A stretch of DNA of 64,000 nucleotides from Baylisascaris procyonis (GCA_037389465.1 JAZARR010000167.1:2170001-2234000); one strand, 5' to 3'; counted from the stretch's first letter, positions 1-15,000 are shown. Notes: generated by a model not told the origin, from the letters alone. Translations and numbers: made by a program.

Positions 1-500
1 TTCAAATTTATTTCCGCTTACAGTTGAAGCTCTTGAAACCATTTTTACGCGAAACACAAATACAGTAGGCTACATCTGCAACGCCACATTTAATGAGTTC
101 CGATGCTGGTTTAGTTACTGCATCTGCCACATTTCGGTATATGCTTTCAGGACATAATGAATTCTGGGATCGACTTATTGCGAGTGCCCTCCGATTATTT
201 CGAGATTATTCTAGGCTTTAACGACAATGATCCAAAGCGACGATCCACCTTGCCTTGTCTTCATCGAGGGATGATGCACAAAAGTTTGCTGCAAGGAGTT
301 GCGCAGCATCAAGAGAATCACCAAATGCCACTGTTTCAATTATGCTGACTTCACAATAGTTCAAAATGACAGCTTTGATCTGATATCCTTGAAAATGAGT
401 GCTATTGCTGAACGATAGGTTGGGAACGCCGCCATCGTCGACAAAGCCAAGACTATTGGTGTCAAGGGCACCATAATCGCCTCAAATAGAAGCTTTTTTT
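1..500 (+). pseudogene. decayed coding-like patch at left edge
   Basis: The first 0.5 kb is less AT-rich than the following sequence. On the plus strand it shows protein-like stretches, for example one reading SGHNEFWDRLIASALRLF near 150-200, interrupted by in-frame stops and frame changes through about 490. No splice sites were found that would remove the stops, and the true strand is uncertain. It may be the eroded end of a gene or pseudogene beginning outside the window, or a transposon fragment. I do not recognise the family. Confidence 0.2.
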
Positions 501-1856
501 TAAGATTTCACAAGACTGAATGAAAATTTCAATAAAATGGCTTACAAAACAAATTCTGAAAGATACGAACGCTTACGCTGAGAGATTTTGCATTTATCTT
601 GGGTTATCATTGTTATAGTTAATGAACAGTATGTGTTAGATATGCGGGTTGCAAGAACGTTGTTTAATGCTAATTTCTAAAAAAAACAGCACCGATACTT
701 TACTGTTCAAGAACAATAATTACTACTTATAACAGTAATAACAATGATAATAGAAGTAATAATAACAGTGATAATAACGATAATAATTGATAATAGGAAT
801 GATAAAAACGATAAAAATAAAGTTTTATCTTTTCCTTTTGAAACATTTTTCTAATTAATATTCGCTTTTCGATGGAGGAATCAACAACTCCAATTCAACC
901 ATCATATAATATCATTTCCCAAAAGCTGTTAGTCTGCATATATTATGACTTAGAATGAAAAACATAAGAAGGTCTCTTCGTAGGTGTTCTCTACAATGTT
1001 ATTATTGATGATATAAAATAAAAAGCAGAAAAGGAAAATGCACCTGGTAAGATTCGGCATATTGATGAATTGCAAAAGCGCTATTCGCGTGCGGAGAGAT
1101 AAGACAGACGGTATGAGCAAGTGCCATCACTATAAAAAACGAATAATCTAATAAAATCGATTCATAGAAAAAGAGATTATAGAACGAAAAGCAGCCAATT
1201 GAAGAATTCAGCATAAAATGGATTATATGCGCAAAGGAAAGTAGAAAAAAGAAATTTGAAAACCCAAAGGTTTCTTTGGACGATTCAAAAAATGTTCGAT
1301 TCGTTCTTTCAACGACATAACTTTTATAAACATGAGTCCTGTCTGTGGCACCTATTCCATTCAGATGAGGAAATGAAAGAAAATTATAAACTTTGATTAA
1401 CATATATTTAAGGTGCTACTTTATAGCTAACAATGATCACTTTAATAGATATGATGGTTATACTTTCAACCCCAAGTATTTTAAATTCATCAAAAAAAAA
1501 TTGCTTGGATATCTTTCTTAATGTTCCACTGAACTCGAAATGATATACAAAATATAATGTGTATTTGATATGCTAATCCATAATTAACGATATCCATAAA
1601 CATCGTTTGTTAATTTGATTTGGTTTATTAAATATATAATGCTACTATGTTGAAGCTCCGCAATGATAACGAGTTGTCTCAAGAGCAGAGCAATAACTCG
1701 TTATGGAAGAATGCAAATAATTTCCACTGATTTCTTCAGGTTTGAAAAAAGCACCAATGATGTTACTTACTTTTAATAGTTGAATTCATCGTATAATTCA
1801 TTAACTTCATGAATAAAAGTCTCTAGATATGATAGAGTGGGTCATTGCATAGTATG

Positions 1857-1890
1857 AATAAATGATTAAACAAATAAATAAACAAATAAC

Positions 1891-1925
<35 letters not shown>

Positions 1926-2050
1926 ACGAACAAGTGAGTAAACAAATAAACAAACAAACAAAATAGATAAATAATTAGCCAAATAACTAATTAGATAGAC
2001 GACTAAATAGATCAATACATAGAGAAATATGTAAATAAACAAAGATAACG
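1857..2050. repeat. AAAT/AAAC low-complexity repeat
   Basis: Imperfect tetranucleotide array of AAAT, AAAC and related units. The purest part is about 1890-1925, with successive AAAT units. The array continues in degenerate form (CAAA, TAAA, TAGA variants) to about 2050. The open frame across it on the minus strand is a by-product of the repeat period. Confidence 0.85.
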
Positions 2051-5000
2051 TAATAAATTTATTTGCAACGTAGTGATAAACAAGCATCAAAATAACGGCA
2101 TTAATTCGAGTTTTAATGAGAGGTGCTCAATAAATGAAAATTAAGCCATTTAGACAAAACAATTGAGCTCATTCTTTGAAATCATTATGCAAATATTGGG
2201 AGAAATTTGTCTATGTAATATTTCAACGTACGTGAAGTACTAGATAAAAATAGAATCAACGCACCCATATTTGGGCAATGACATAAATTTGGAGGCAATA
2301 CATAAAGAAGAGTGTAAATAAGTTGTCTTGCCTCGCAGCTGTGCAATTTTTTATGATTTCGTCGACGTTTTATGATATAATGTCGCAAAAGATTCCATAT
2401 TGTCTGCAAATTCAGAATCAATAATTGCATATCATATTTTGATTTCAATGAAATTTTTCAACGGTCAAATTGATAATTTCGGTTTATTTATATGGAAATT
2501 CTTTGAACGTTTTGAAGCTCATGAATTAGTTATTGACGATCGGAGATTTTGAATTCGTTTCATTCTTAGATCAGCCTTGATGCATCTCTATCAAATATTT
2601 TGTCATCCTAAGGATCGAAACATATATTTGCACTGCTATGAAATCATACTCTCACTGTTCGTTACATTAATTTCAAATGTGTCTGTCAGCATCAAAAATG
2701 TAAATATTTTATTGCATTAACAAGAGAACTTCGTTTTATATTTTCTTGACTGATGCATTACAGCCCAAATCTCTTGAGAGATGTTGCACAGCATTTTTGA
2801 TCGACAAATTCTATTTCGCTATAAAAAATAACAGAAAATATTCAAGAATTTGCGCCAAAATAAACTTCATTCGAAATAACTAAGACTAGGAGAGCAATTT
2901 GGATGCGACTGCCTTGAATTCGCATGCGACTAAATTCATCTGTTTTCTCATTAAATCCCTCGAATTCAGCTGCTGAATAAGCTCTGTTCGTGTCCTTTCG
3001 ATATGATGTCGTTTTGGTTAATTTGGTTTGTTGTTTGGCTCTGTATAGTTAGATAATACCCACAGAGTCGTGAAGGACAACCATACTTGTTTGACCGCTC
3101 GACAACCTGATTGATGTATTTGAATTTGGCACAATGAAAAAATAACAGCCAAAATTTTCCACTCTTTTTAGCCGTCGTTTGTAAATTTGGGGTAAAATCG
3201 TTGAGCCTTACAAATGAGAATAGATTGCATAAATAAATTTTTTAAAAACTGTTATTTTCTTCAATATCAGAAAGAAGAATACAGGTCGAACATGTCAGTG
3301 AATAACCCTCGCGACGTTCGACTATGGAAGATTAGAGTTGACAATAGAGAAATTCGGAGATGAACCCCTTTCACGAAGAACCGCTGAAAAAAATCTACAG
3401 GATTTGAAACCTGATACCAATCCTCATAATTAGTCATGATAGTATTCCTAGGCAAAAAGTTGAAGAATGAGGAATTCTTACGGCGGCCGCGATTATGGCA
3501 ATTGCAACTGGCGTGAATGTAAATATAGGCATTAGCATACATTCGGCAATATCGATGTTCGCAGTGATATAGAATAATGAGAGACATGCACAGGTGATAT
3601 GAAAAAACACAAAGTAAATTCGCCATTTCCTGCAAGTTTTTTTTTTAATTTTTAAGGTTTATCATGATTTTAAACTTCATAAACTTCAAGCTACCGTTAC
3701 ATTCGAAATTAAATGATGGTCATAAATGTAGTAATATATTTCACTCTGCACAATGAGGAAAGACATGCATCAAATATTTACTCTATATGAATGGAATACT
3801 CTCTGTCAATCTTCTAGTTTTGAATTGCACTTGAGTAACTCTCTCACATCTTCCTCGCCTCCTCTCCTTCATCTCATCCCACTTAACGGAGGCGAATGAC
3901 TGTAAACTTCCCGATTTTTGAGGAAATGAACTATAGTAATGTAATAAAATAGCTACTACAAGAAATTTCTGAAAAAATCCACCCGAAGCCTTACAATTTT
4001 CGGAACTTTGGATGCAAAAATGCATCATTCTCCAAACAAACTAAAGTTTATCATTTGCAAATCACTCAAATAAAAGCATTCTTAGCGACATTTGCAGTAA
4101 AATTTCACTTTGAAAGTAGCTTCTTGCAACTTGCCAAGCAGAAATCGCAAAATTTTGCCGAAAATAGCGACTCAAATTTTTGTTCAAAAAGGGGTCTGAT
4201 ATTTGGCTCTTATTCGATTGGCGTATTTGTCATATCTACTTGTATGTCCTAAGCAAAGTGAACAACCACGAAATGTCGTTTCTTTTTAGAGCATTCTTCT
4301 TGCAACTCAAATCCAAAAAAGCGCAAGTGAATAACACTGCAATTTAACGTTTGTAAAGCAAATGCAGTACCATAATCAATAAGCACTGATGCTTTGACCA
4401 GGCGATAATAGTTATGCATCTTATGATAATTTAACAACCAATGTTCCATTGCAATCTACCGATATGTTTTCATCTACGACAGAAGGATCGACTTCAAGCT
4501 CATGTACACTCCAACTTCATTAGCGTAGACCTCAGACTTATATGCACTCGAACTCTACAAGCATGAACTTAAGCTGACATTTAATCGAACTTTACAAGTG
4601 CGACTTGGGATCACATATATTTGCCTCAATAAACGAGAGGGAATTACCTCAATCCGAAATATCTCTTGTGGATGAATGGTTTTCGAAAAGCACAGTACAA
4701 TGAGAATAATAACACAACAGAAAGAATATGAAAGTTGATGTTGTTGAATATATCGAAGAAAATCACTGAGAAATTGGTGATGTGCCTTCAAATGATCCAT
4801 TGAGAAGCGTCATGCTTCACACAAATAATTCTATATTTTTATGTTCAAATTTTTATATTTTTAATTGTAACAATTTCTTATTGCAACAGTTCAATCTTAT
4901 TGAAGTTTGCTGGTATTAAAATATTAAAAATAAAGTTTATAAAAGTTTATCGTAATAAACTTTATTACTAAAATATTCATTAAAGTATTATAACAGTTAA

Positions 5001-8000
5001 ATTTTAACAAATTACGAAATTTTCCATAGAGGTATTAAAGTGTTTCTTAAATGTTGACGAAAAGAAAAATAGCAGCAAAGTTCAAATATGCAAATTTTGT
5101 TTGTACAAAATCGATCAAAAAATTCATTGCTCAAAACGAGATTCGGTTATAAATTGAAAATTGAATTCAATAAATGCGATCATATAGGTTCTATAAAAAA
5201 TTGCTGCATATAATCGTTTGTTTATAGAAACGTTTGACACCGAAGCAAGTAGCCACACATAAATATTATCTATAATAATTCGCCCATTAGTCAAATCGAT
5301 ATTCAACTCCTCATCTATACAGAAAAAGGTATCAATAAATATTCATCTGGAAATACTCCACTCATTCCGATCGGCTGGTACTAAGCAATTCAATTCACCC
5401 AAATATCAATATAAACAAGAAATGATCTACCTTCGATTACAGTATATGTTGAAAAACGGATAAAACTTCAAATATGATCACTAAAAATAATAAAGCTTAA
5501 AAATTAAATTTACATTAAAAGCATCGACGTATATCCATAGTAGGCTATATAATTTTGATATTCCATTAGACATAGACATATATTAAATATTAGCAATGGT
5601 ATGAAAATATTCACGTTATACAGATTGATAATATCTTTAGTAGAGACACGAAAAAGTGCAAGAAATATAACAAATGAAGCAAATAGCATGTTTAGTACCA
5701 TAATTACACATCGATAAATATTGTCGCCTGTAGCAAAATAGAACTCTGAAATATGCAACTTGGAGGAGATATTGATGTTAAATTTGCATTGAGTTTTTAG
5801 TTGGATTATAGCTGATAATGGATAAGTTTAATTAATTTTAACTCTAGGCAAAGATGTGAAAATTTTCTGAAAATTATAACTGATTTTGACTAATTTTTAA
5901 TCAAACAATGTGTTATCTCTTACATTTTGCTCTATTTTCTATTTGCACTTACAACATTCTATTTCTTTGTCTACCATTAGTTGTTATTAGAAGCCCTGGG
6001 TTTATTCTACACTTACAGTATTCGAAATTTTAATTCAATATCCAGGATATTGTGATAGAGTAAGCTTTTTCTTTCATATACTTTGAAAACATCTAATGGA
6101 AATTTTTTCACAGTTTTTCTCCAAAATTTGAAATTTTCCCTTCCAACCACCACCTTTCTTCAAGTATTTTTCGAGTATCATCATAAACACATCTAACTTC
6201 ATCCGACATAAAATTAAAAGAGATTTCCCTCGAAGTAAATCGATCCTTTGAATAAATAAACCATTATATTACCTAATAAAATCGAAATATACGAGACAGA
6301 AATCTTACCACAAATGAGACCATTTTCCATAAGTGAACATATAGCGTTATTGCTTGCTTGATTAGCATATTTCGCATCCTCAACGATCAAAGAATCCATA
6401 AGTATTAAACTGTTGTTATAAATTTATCAACGAGTACAAATACATCTTTTCATTTAAATATGTCTTCGCAATGTTTAGCCAACTAAGATAGGAACGCTGA
6501 GTGATGATTAATATAGAATAATGGAGAACTATATGAAAATTTCAGACAACTTTTCTCAAAACAATCTCAAGATCAATGTTAGACAACCACATTGATCCTT
6601 CCCCTTCGATTTCAGGCTGTGCTGATTGCAAACTTCAGGATGCTCCTGAAATGATCTACTGTTGAGAGGTGAAAATTTCCTTAAATTTGAGGAAAATTCA
6701 TCCAAAAACGTAAAATTTTGAGAACATTCGGCATATTTTGTAATGAAGTAACGCATTACCTAAGTTCAATGAAACAGTTCGATGCCGATTAATTCAACAC
6801 CATTCTAAGTGATTCCATCACTAAAATTTTAAATAATCTACCTAAAATGTGCTGTATTGTAGTTTGTCGAATAGAAATTACATATTCTAGCCAAAAAGAA
6901 TCATCGAAAAAATTTCTTATATTGAGAAAGGCAGGCCTATATTTCCTTTGAAAGGTGCGATTAGTATATTGATTATATCAACTTCCTTGCATGCTGTACT
7001 GGGTGAACTGTTCAGCCACACAGCTATAATGCAATGCCCAAAATACTCAGAATTTTCCTGAATGGATAGAATCCCCTCGTTCAGACGTCTCCCAAATGTT
7101 CATTTCAGGAAAGTCGGCAATCCAAAAAAAAAAAACGTTGTGGCCTTTTCCTTTTCCTCAAGCACACCGCTTTGCCCAATCTAAATACGCCTTTTTGACG
7201 TCAGCTGCAACCAATATATCAAATCAACCTATTCAGATGCAGTGATACGCAAAAGTCGCAACTTTTTCACCGCAGTTATTATTTCACCGCAGAAAACATT
7301 ATCTCCCGATAAAAGCCAACGTTTTCTGACCCTCCATCCCCGTGGGAGACAGCATATCCTTTCGCTCTCAATCAGATCTTCAGAACACAACTCCTTCACC
7401 GTGGGGTTTTCGCGGGCATACCCTCCTTGGGAAATATGATTCAACTCATCACATGACGGAGAATGGAGGAGGGGGGGGGGGAGGGGGGAGCTCCTGTACA
7501 GTGTGTTTGCTGTAGCATGGAATGGGAAGTGCGCTGTATATGCTTCTTTCTTGCAGAGTAGCGATATACTAAACATGCTGATGCATAGCAGTTCAATGTG
7601 CATTGATTATTCGAAAAAAAAAAAAAAGAAAAAAAAACACATTGCTGCAGTTGTTATTTCTTTTGCTAATTGCAAATGAAACTTAACTGCAATTTCTCGA
7701 GTCGATTTTTTAAAATATTTATTAAATATTTTCATAAATGTTTGCTTAATTTATCTATAAAAATATTTCTCTTTTTCACTAAGATAGAAAAGTATTAAAT
7801 TTTTTAAATGTCTAAAATATCTAGCAATTATCCATCAAAAATAAGCAGATTACAACTTCTAGAATGAAGAAACAAACACATCGGTATGTTGAAAATTCAA
7901 GCATCCATCCTAATGGTGAAAAAAAAAGCACTGAAATTCTTGGGAATTTTTATCGCATTATAATTGAAAAATTTTAGCATTTTATAGCAGCGAACGATTT

Positions 8001-8414
8001 TATTGAGAAACAAATTCGTTTGTGAAGACATAAACGATTCGAAGCGCATTCAATGATGATATTTAATATTACAAAAATTGAAATTCTTTAAAGCCATCAT
8101 TGATAACATAATCAATTAGTTCTTAGGCGATTTCGTAAATTTTCTATGCAAATTTTTTAGTATGCAAATGCGGGATTGGTATGCTGTGTGCGTGTCTATT
8201 CGGTGATTGTAACCTAAGAGCAAGTGGAACAAGAGTTATAAGATTGAATATGTATCAAGCATATTACTAGCATAAACTGATCTCATAATTCACATGCAAA
8301 AAGTATTATAGATATTTAAATGTGCAAAAAATTTTTTAAAGAAAAATCTTTCCTTTGCAAATTTGTGATAGCATTCGGATCAGTGAAAATTTGAAGCCAT
8401 TATTCTGGATGTTT

Positions 8415-8470
8415 CATTTCTTTTCCATTCCATTCCACTTCATTCCAGTCCGTTCCATTCAATTTCATTG
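8415..8470. repeat. ATTCC-like pentamer run
   Basis: A short stretch of imperfect pentamers of the form ATTCC, with variants such as ACTTC and AGTCC, in otherwise unique AT-rich intergenic sequence. It resembles a short simple satellite. Confidence 0.55.
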
Positions 8471-11400
8471 TTTGTAACAGCGATGAGCATATATATCCTT
8501 ACTCTTATTCACGTTAAGAGATTACGGAACACTGAGCTGATAAACACATCGTAATGGAATTTCTTTGGGGCTTCAAATCAACCACAACAATCACCACTCA
8601 TCGCAATACCCGAGCGTTTAATCAAAATTCCTTACAAATCATATAGCACGTTGGTGAGTATATTTCTTGCTAATAAATCTACGAATTGATTCGTTAACTG
8701 CAATATTTTATTTTTCCAATTTCGCATTCCATTTCGAATATTCATAACTATCTAAACACCTAAAACATATAGCACACTATATTCACTCAATTATGAATGC
8801 AATTCCATGATGTTTGCTTATCTTCCTCCATACCTGATGTGCGTCTATGCAGTGGCGGAGAAGAGGCGAGAGGGGACGTAAAATTAATGCCACATCAACC
8901 AATGGGTTGTTCTCCCTTGCAAACTATTTAAGTATCATTCAGCTTACCTTCTCGTATCTTCCACCGTCTTCGAAAACTCGTTCTCAATAAAGCAGAATAT
9001 GACTGTAACCTTATAAAGGACTCGTTGTTCATTAGTATCGTTAAATTTTCCAATGTTATCAACCACCGTATCCACTGATATATAACGACTATGTTACATT
9101 AATATCTTTTTTTTTTGTTGGAGTTGCAGTGAAAGTGAAAAGTTTCTAACTTTGGACGAATCATGACTGATGATGAGTGTATTAGCAGTTTTTATGTCCG
9201 TCTCCATACGCCTCCTCTATGTGATACAAGAGCCTCAAGTATTCGATTGTGAACTTTCCGATATGAGATCTGAACAGTAGGCTATTACCAAGGTCTCGAG
9301 ATCGAGATCCCCGGCATCACTTCGTGCCTCGATCCTGTTTTCCGATCTTCAAAAACAGCTTTGGGCAACACCATATTAATTTAGTTGGGCACCTCACTCC
9401 TCACAGAGCAATTTTGCCTCTGTGTAATCATCTCTCGAGCTTGCTCTCTAGAAAGATTCTCATGCGCTGCAAACTTTCACTTACCATCACTCGACTAGTT
9501 TATAACCTGAATAAATTAAATTTCTATCGTCTGCGGAGATTAGTATTTTATAACGTGTATGAATTGATGAATCGTGGAGATGAACGTGAGCAACACATGA
9601 GGTGCTACTACTACCTGTAGGATACTTGTTGGAGGCTAATCTTTGTTTGGAAATTTCACTAACCCTTACCGCCCAAATTTTCTTATTGAAGAGGTAACCA
9701 TTTACCAAATTGATTATATTATCATCTCCATTCAATTTATCAAAGACCTTTTTAAGCTAACAGGTGTGACTTGACCATGTGGTGGACCTTACTAATCTCT
9801 AACTGGAATATCTATGACAGCATTCCGTCTTTCATATTCTGGAGTGTTCGATAAATTTCACAGAACTTGAAGAATTAAAATAATTATTCAAAATTTGCTG
9901 ACAACCGGGTGGAAGTGGCTCTATTATGTTGAACATTTACCGGTAAATGCATCGTTCAAAAACTCTTTAGATTCACCATAACAGATTGACATATAAGTCT
10001 CTCTTTTAGATGGATAACTCTCATCCTTAATTTTTTTCGAACATGACTCGAATCTGGACTTTCTTCATTGTTTAGGAATGCCGCCGTTTACAGAAATTTT
10101 TTTAAAGCAACGGTTGGAGCTTTTTGTTCACAACTGATGAAATTCGTTGGTCAGATGATAAGTGGAAACTACAACAGCACATATTGTGTCAGCTGCTTTG
10201 GCGCACTTTTCCATTTCTTTCAAATCTAATATCCTCGCGTCAATCTATAAATCCATTGTTTTTAGGTCAAAAATTCCATCAATACGATATCCCCAATCAG
10301 TCGGTAAAACTATCAAACTTCCCTAACAACGTTATAAAAAAAAAAAATCTATTCTTTGCGGATTTTTATAAACGTTTTTGATAGAGTTGGAGACTTTTTA
10401 TGACAGTTTGCTCGCAAAAGAATTCCATATTGTCATTTTGTTCATTTCATCAATCAACTGCATAAATTACTATTAAAAAACAAAATATGCGGAAAAATGC
10501 TTTTATGTTTTAACTGCTACTTTATCTGCCCATATAAATCTTTAAAAAAAGATCCATTTATTTGCTACTCAACCACATAAGATAAAATTTAATAGACAGA
10601 AAAACATATGCAAATTTTTTAGCACTTTCAAATCTTTATAACTTCTTTCAAAATTAGAAGGCTTTGAAAAAAAGTTTCGAAAAAACTATACTGAATATTA
10701 TAACCAAAAAGACTTCGTCATTTCCAGCTTCAATGACTCTCGTCAGATGATTCTAACTTCATATAAAAATTTTACTTACTGATGAGTGATTTATGACAGA
10801 GGCTGAGAATAAAATATTTTTTAACTAAAAAAATTTCAGGCTAAAAAGCAAAAATAATCGATAAAAATCATCACATAAATTTGCAGTTAATGCAGTAGAT
10901 ATCATTAACTAAATTATTATAATATCGTAAATTTAATATTGTCCTTAAAAAGGCACTGCTATTCAAATATTACGAACAAATATTTCCAATTACTTTCTAT
11001 TGTTCATTCCCGAAAAAAGCTTCAATTTTCTCATGTTATTTTCTCATAAAAATGCGATAAGATAAAGAGTGATCTACGATTTAGATCGATAATCATTTTA
11101 GATATACTGTAGTATTGTGTTATAATGACTGTTTCAGGCTCAAAAATAGGTACCCTATTGAAACGTTCCCATCGCCTACGTGAATTGAAAGGAGGTGGGG
11201 GAAAAGTGGAGGTGGAAAAGGTCTGTCAGATGAAAACTTTGATGTCCTAGTATATGGGGTCTGCCTTGCGAGATTGTTGATAATGGTGTTTAAAAAAAAT
11301 CTTTATTTATACAATAAAGAAACCATGGAATCACATGTCCCATACAATATATATACAAGGGAGCAATAAAGCATATGTAAGATAAACATTGCACATAAGC

Positions 11401-12640
11401 ATCTATTTAAAAACCTAAAAGGCAGTTAACGAGAGCAAAGAGCAGAGATCATGAGGAACAGAGACATGCAGGAATGCCGAAATGATTAGTTCATGGCCCG
11501 ACAAGTAGTGGATATCGCCGATATATCACACTGCTCGAAACGTCTCTTAAATGATGACAAATTACCAGCCATTACCACATCATATGGCACACACGATAAG
11601 CAAAAGAGTTGAGCACTCAATTCGATTAGTTGATTTCCTTTCGATTTGAAGAGGGTGAAGCCTTGAGCGCAGTGAAAACTTTGGAAGGGAGAAAATGCTC
11701 TTTAACAGATTGCCTGAGAAACATCTAACGATCTTGAAACATAAATGTAAATGCGATGCCACAGAGGTTTCAAGTTAAAAATACGAAGCCGCTGCTCATA
11801 ATTATTTAAAGAATGCGTCATGGCTACCAGAAAAAATTAGTGGTTCTTTTTTCGGTTCTTCGCTCATTTTTTACAAGCCTTGAGGAAATCTTTGGAGCAT
11901 TTTCGGAATGCGGGTGAGGAAAGTTAACGAGAAAAATATGGGAAAGAGCTTGGGAAAAAGGCCTGACAGGTAAACATAGGAAAGAAGAGAGAAAAAGAAT
12001 CATCTCAACTGAGCCACCAGATATACTGAACTTTTGAAAACTAAACGTCTCTCAGTTGCTTTTTTTTTTCGAAGTTTCCTGTCAACTTTTCAATTAGAAC
12101 AATACGGAAAAGAGGAAAGAGAGAAATATAAACATGTGATATGATTGGAAAATCACGATGACAGACGAAATTCCAGTTACCGATACCACACACGAAGTGC
12201 AGAAATGGCAATTTTCTGGATGTTTCTATGAAACGCGTGCAAAGAAACTTGCACAACTGTTTTCTATGTAGGCTAATTTAATGCATAGTGAGCAGAAATT
12301 TTCTGGCTGCTTTTTCAATGTTGTAATAAATGAAAAAAAAAAAGAAATTCCTGATGTAAATTCATTCTTTTCTCTTCTAATATGAAATTATGGCTGTAAA
12401 TGAAAGATTTCTGGAAGCAAGCGAGTGAAAAATTTGGGAACGAAAAAAAAAACAAGCAAATTCGGGCAGAACAAACAAGCATAAGTAAACAGGCGGCAAT
12501 GTTGGGAAGCTTGAAAATAGAAGAAAAAAGTTTCGAGCAGCAATAAAGTTTTATAGTTATTCAACTTTGTCGAGTTAAAAGAATTTTCGAAAACATTAAG
12601 TTCCTCTTGGTGGGAATGATGCTAACCTGTAAAATAAGGA

Positions 12641-12844
12641 TCAAAATATTTCACGTATAGCGAGCTCAAACATCAACTCTAATTCACTCTCGTTTGCTAG
12701 AACTTTTCGTTGACGATTATCGATTAGCTGTACAAACTTTTGTAGACATAACGCTCTCAACTTGAGACCACCTAACAGATTACTGAAGGATGTAAGGAGC
12801 AACTTGCCTAGGTGGAGATGACCGAAATACAGATGACTCAACAT
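12641..12844 (-). CDS. unrecognised small ORF (67 aa), weak candidate
   Basis: Read on the minus strand, an ATG at 12844-12842 opens a 67-codon frame ending at 12641. The product is leucine-rich: it begins MLSHLYFGHLHLGKLL and ends with an acidic, amphipathic-looking stretch ELELMFELAIREIF. Codon use is mixed rather than AT-extreme. A TAG-type 3' splice site lies just upstream of the ATG (about 12852). No homologue is recognised, no exon partner or minus-strand AATAAA was seen nearby, and chance remains likely. If real, it would be divergent from the UEV gene. Confidence 0.25.
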   Translation of the reverse strand: MLSHLYFGHLHLGKLLLTSFSNLLGGLKLRALCLQKFVQLIDNRQRKVLANESELELMFELAIREIF

Positions 12845-13544
12845 GTCCAATCCTACTCAAACCGCCGACTCGCCGCACTGTTTACCAGCTTACACTTAAC
12901 CTCTCCCCCGTTTTCCTATTGCCAGCGTAAAGGTATTTCTGGAACGTTGTGTTGATTAGTACACACCTCATACCGCAACCCAGTCAACCATAGAAAAAAA
13001 TATTGCTTATCTCTTCGAACTTAATCTCACAACTTACGAACAATCTGCATTTCACAGCTCAATCTAGCAAGTGCTTGGCCACATAAACCACAAGACTCGC
13101 CAACACCCCTCAATACGTATTTGCAAACATAAATAAAAATCAAATCACCGAATTCACCGCGACGAACTTCTCAAAACAGCTTTTCCCAACTTAGAAATCT
13201 AATTCGATGAATTATGAGTGTTCCGTCGATTAGATTTGAAGTTGAACGAAAGTTCGGCCGATCGAACCAACAGAACCTGCAGAACTTTACAAGAACCTTC
13301 GTGTGCGTGGATGCGCAGGAGAGTGTTGTGAGTCTGTTGCGTTCGGGAGGGCTTGTTTGAGTTAGGTGGCAGCTATGGTGTTGTAATTGATTGGTGCTGT
13401 TTTCCGTCGTCTTTTGTAACGAAGTCGAGGAATGAACTTTGTAATCAGTGATAGTTCAGCTTTGCACCACCATTAGATTGTTGGGTTGTTGATGGGGGTG
13501 GGGACGTGGGGAGGGGGTGGGAGCGGGAAGACGTAGGTTGAGTT

Positions 13545-13557
13545 GGGGGGGGGGGGG
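13545..13557 (+). repeat. poly-G run (13 G)
   Basis: Homopolymer of 13 G on the plus strand inside a wider G-rich segment (13490-13575, many GGGG and GGAGGGGG units), upstream of the UEV start. G-rich enough to form a quadruplex. Confidence 0.9.
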
Positions 13558-14939
13558 AAGGGAAGGGGGAAGGACTTGAAGTGGGTAGTGGAAGGGCGAG
13601 AAAGAAGCGAGTGCTACTAGATGATACTTGGAGGATTCTAGCAATGCACACGATTTCTAAGATAGGGATATATACACCCAAAAAGGTGGAGTTACAGTTT
13701 TGAGGGAATGCTCAGGAATCTTTGAATATGTTGATTTCATCGGTTTATTCATATAGAAAGTAGTGATTTCGGGAAAGATCTGTAATTGGGGATTTTTCTT
13801 TTCGCAGGTAAAGGTTGAGTAAATTGAAGATTTTTTAGTTTTATGAACTGCCCATCTTTTGTCTGCTTGTCGGCACGACAAGCTTGAATCGATTCGTTGA
13901 ATTTTCCGATCATCTTTTAATGCGTTCTTCAGCTTCTTCCAACTTTAAAAAAACTTTATCTAAAGGAAATATTTTTAAGACGAATGCATCGATATAAATT
14001 CTATAGGGGGGTCGGTGATGCGTTTTCCTGATATTCCAGCACGTTTCTTGGAATCGGCGATGAAGTGCCGATATTTTATTTACGTGTAAAAATGATTATT
14101 TGCTAATGTATACAACCGAGATGTGAATATATTTATATATAATGATGTATTTATGCGTGAGGATCTAAAGTGATCGAATAGTAATCGGTGAAGGTTCTTA
14201 TGGGCGGTTGGATTGATAAAAACCTGTTAGCATCATTCTGTACTGCAATAATTTTGTTGTTTGCAATATTTTAAAGATTAATAGCGCGTTGTGGATGCAA
14301 TTGTTTTTATTGACAGCTTGCAGAATTGGCTGGTTAGGTGAGCGCTTTGCAGGTCTCATTTTGCCAGTTCCTTTAATGAGTTTCTCCACTTTTTTGTGGG
14401 GGGAGGGGGAGGGGAAACGACACTGAAGCATTAGGTAGCGTCGAAGCAGCACACCTGGCGTCAGTCACATCTTCGGCATATAAGGGGAAGTGTTGCTAAG
14501 CCAAATGGTAAAAGCGAATCAAATGTCCGGAGAGTACTATACGTGTCGCTAGTCGATGACTTCATTACGCGTTTTTCCCACTGCGGTCATTGGATCCCCT
14601 TCAATTTTTATGACGGTGTATTCTCGCGACACTTTATTAGATTCACTGGATTTCCTTTTTGCCTGTGGTTCAACCGAGCACGTTTTCTTTTGCGTAATGA
14701 AGTTGGAGCCGAACTCTTGTCTCTAGCTCCGACCATATTTTCCTTCTCCTTTTTTTCGGAAATGAAAAAGGGGGAAGGAGAAAGGAAAAGGGTGTCCACA
14801 GATAAAGCTTGCCGCCTATTGTTGCTTTATTTGTTAGAGCATTATTGTTCTTTCATGGCTTCGTTTATGTTGCTTTCAACCAGATATTAGCCCTCTTTGT
14901 AACGATATAATGTTTTTTTTTGTTCAAAATTACATTGAC

Positions 14940-14952
14940 TATCGATTTGCAG
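14940..14952 (+). promoter_or_regulatory. candidate trans-splice acceptor upstream of UEV start
   Basis: The sequence TCGATTTGCAG ends at 14952, 48 nt before the UEV start codon at 15001. It has the pyrimidine-rich TTTGCAG form of a nematode 3' splice site, and no matching coding exon precedes it. It may be the site of spliced-leader addition, which would make 14953-15000 the mature 5' UTR. An ordinary 5' UTR intron would look the same. Confidence 0.45.
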
Positions 14953-15000
14953 GCTAGTGTGCTTTGTGCTGTGGGTAGGCAGGGTCAAACACTTGTGGAA

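Larger units (their letters stand above)
501..12600. other. AT-rich intergenic tract
   Basis: No convincing gene was found here. The longest open frames (minus strand 3267-3635 and 7229-7603) have no recognisable domain, no exon partners and no polyadenylation context. The tract holds AT-rich unique sequence, AAAT-type low complexity at 1857-2050, a run of ATTCC-like pentamers at about 8415-8470, and a G-rich patch at 7466-7490 next to a somewhat GC-richer island (7240-7500) that is open in both strands. Confidence 0.5.

Noticed and set aside
3267..3635. 122-codon minus-strand ORF
   Set aside because: AT-rich codons, Tyr/Cys/Phe-rich product, no domain, no splice or polyadenylation context. 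Length is within chance in sequence of this composition when all frames are scanned.
7229..7603. 124-codon minus-strand ORF overlapping a plus-strand ORF
   Set aside because: Both strands are open over the same GC-richer patch, the product spans a G-run, and no family is recognised. Possibly a repeat fragment rather than a gene.
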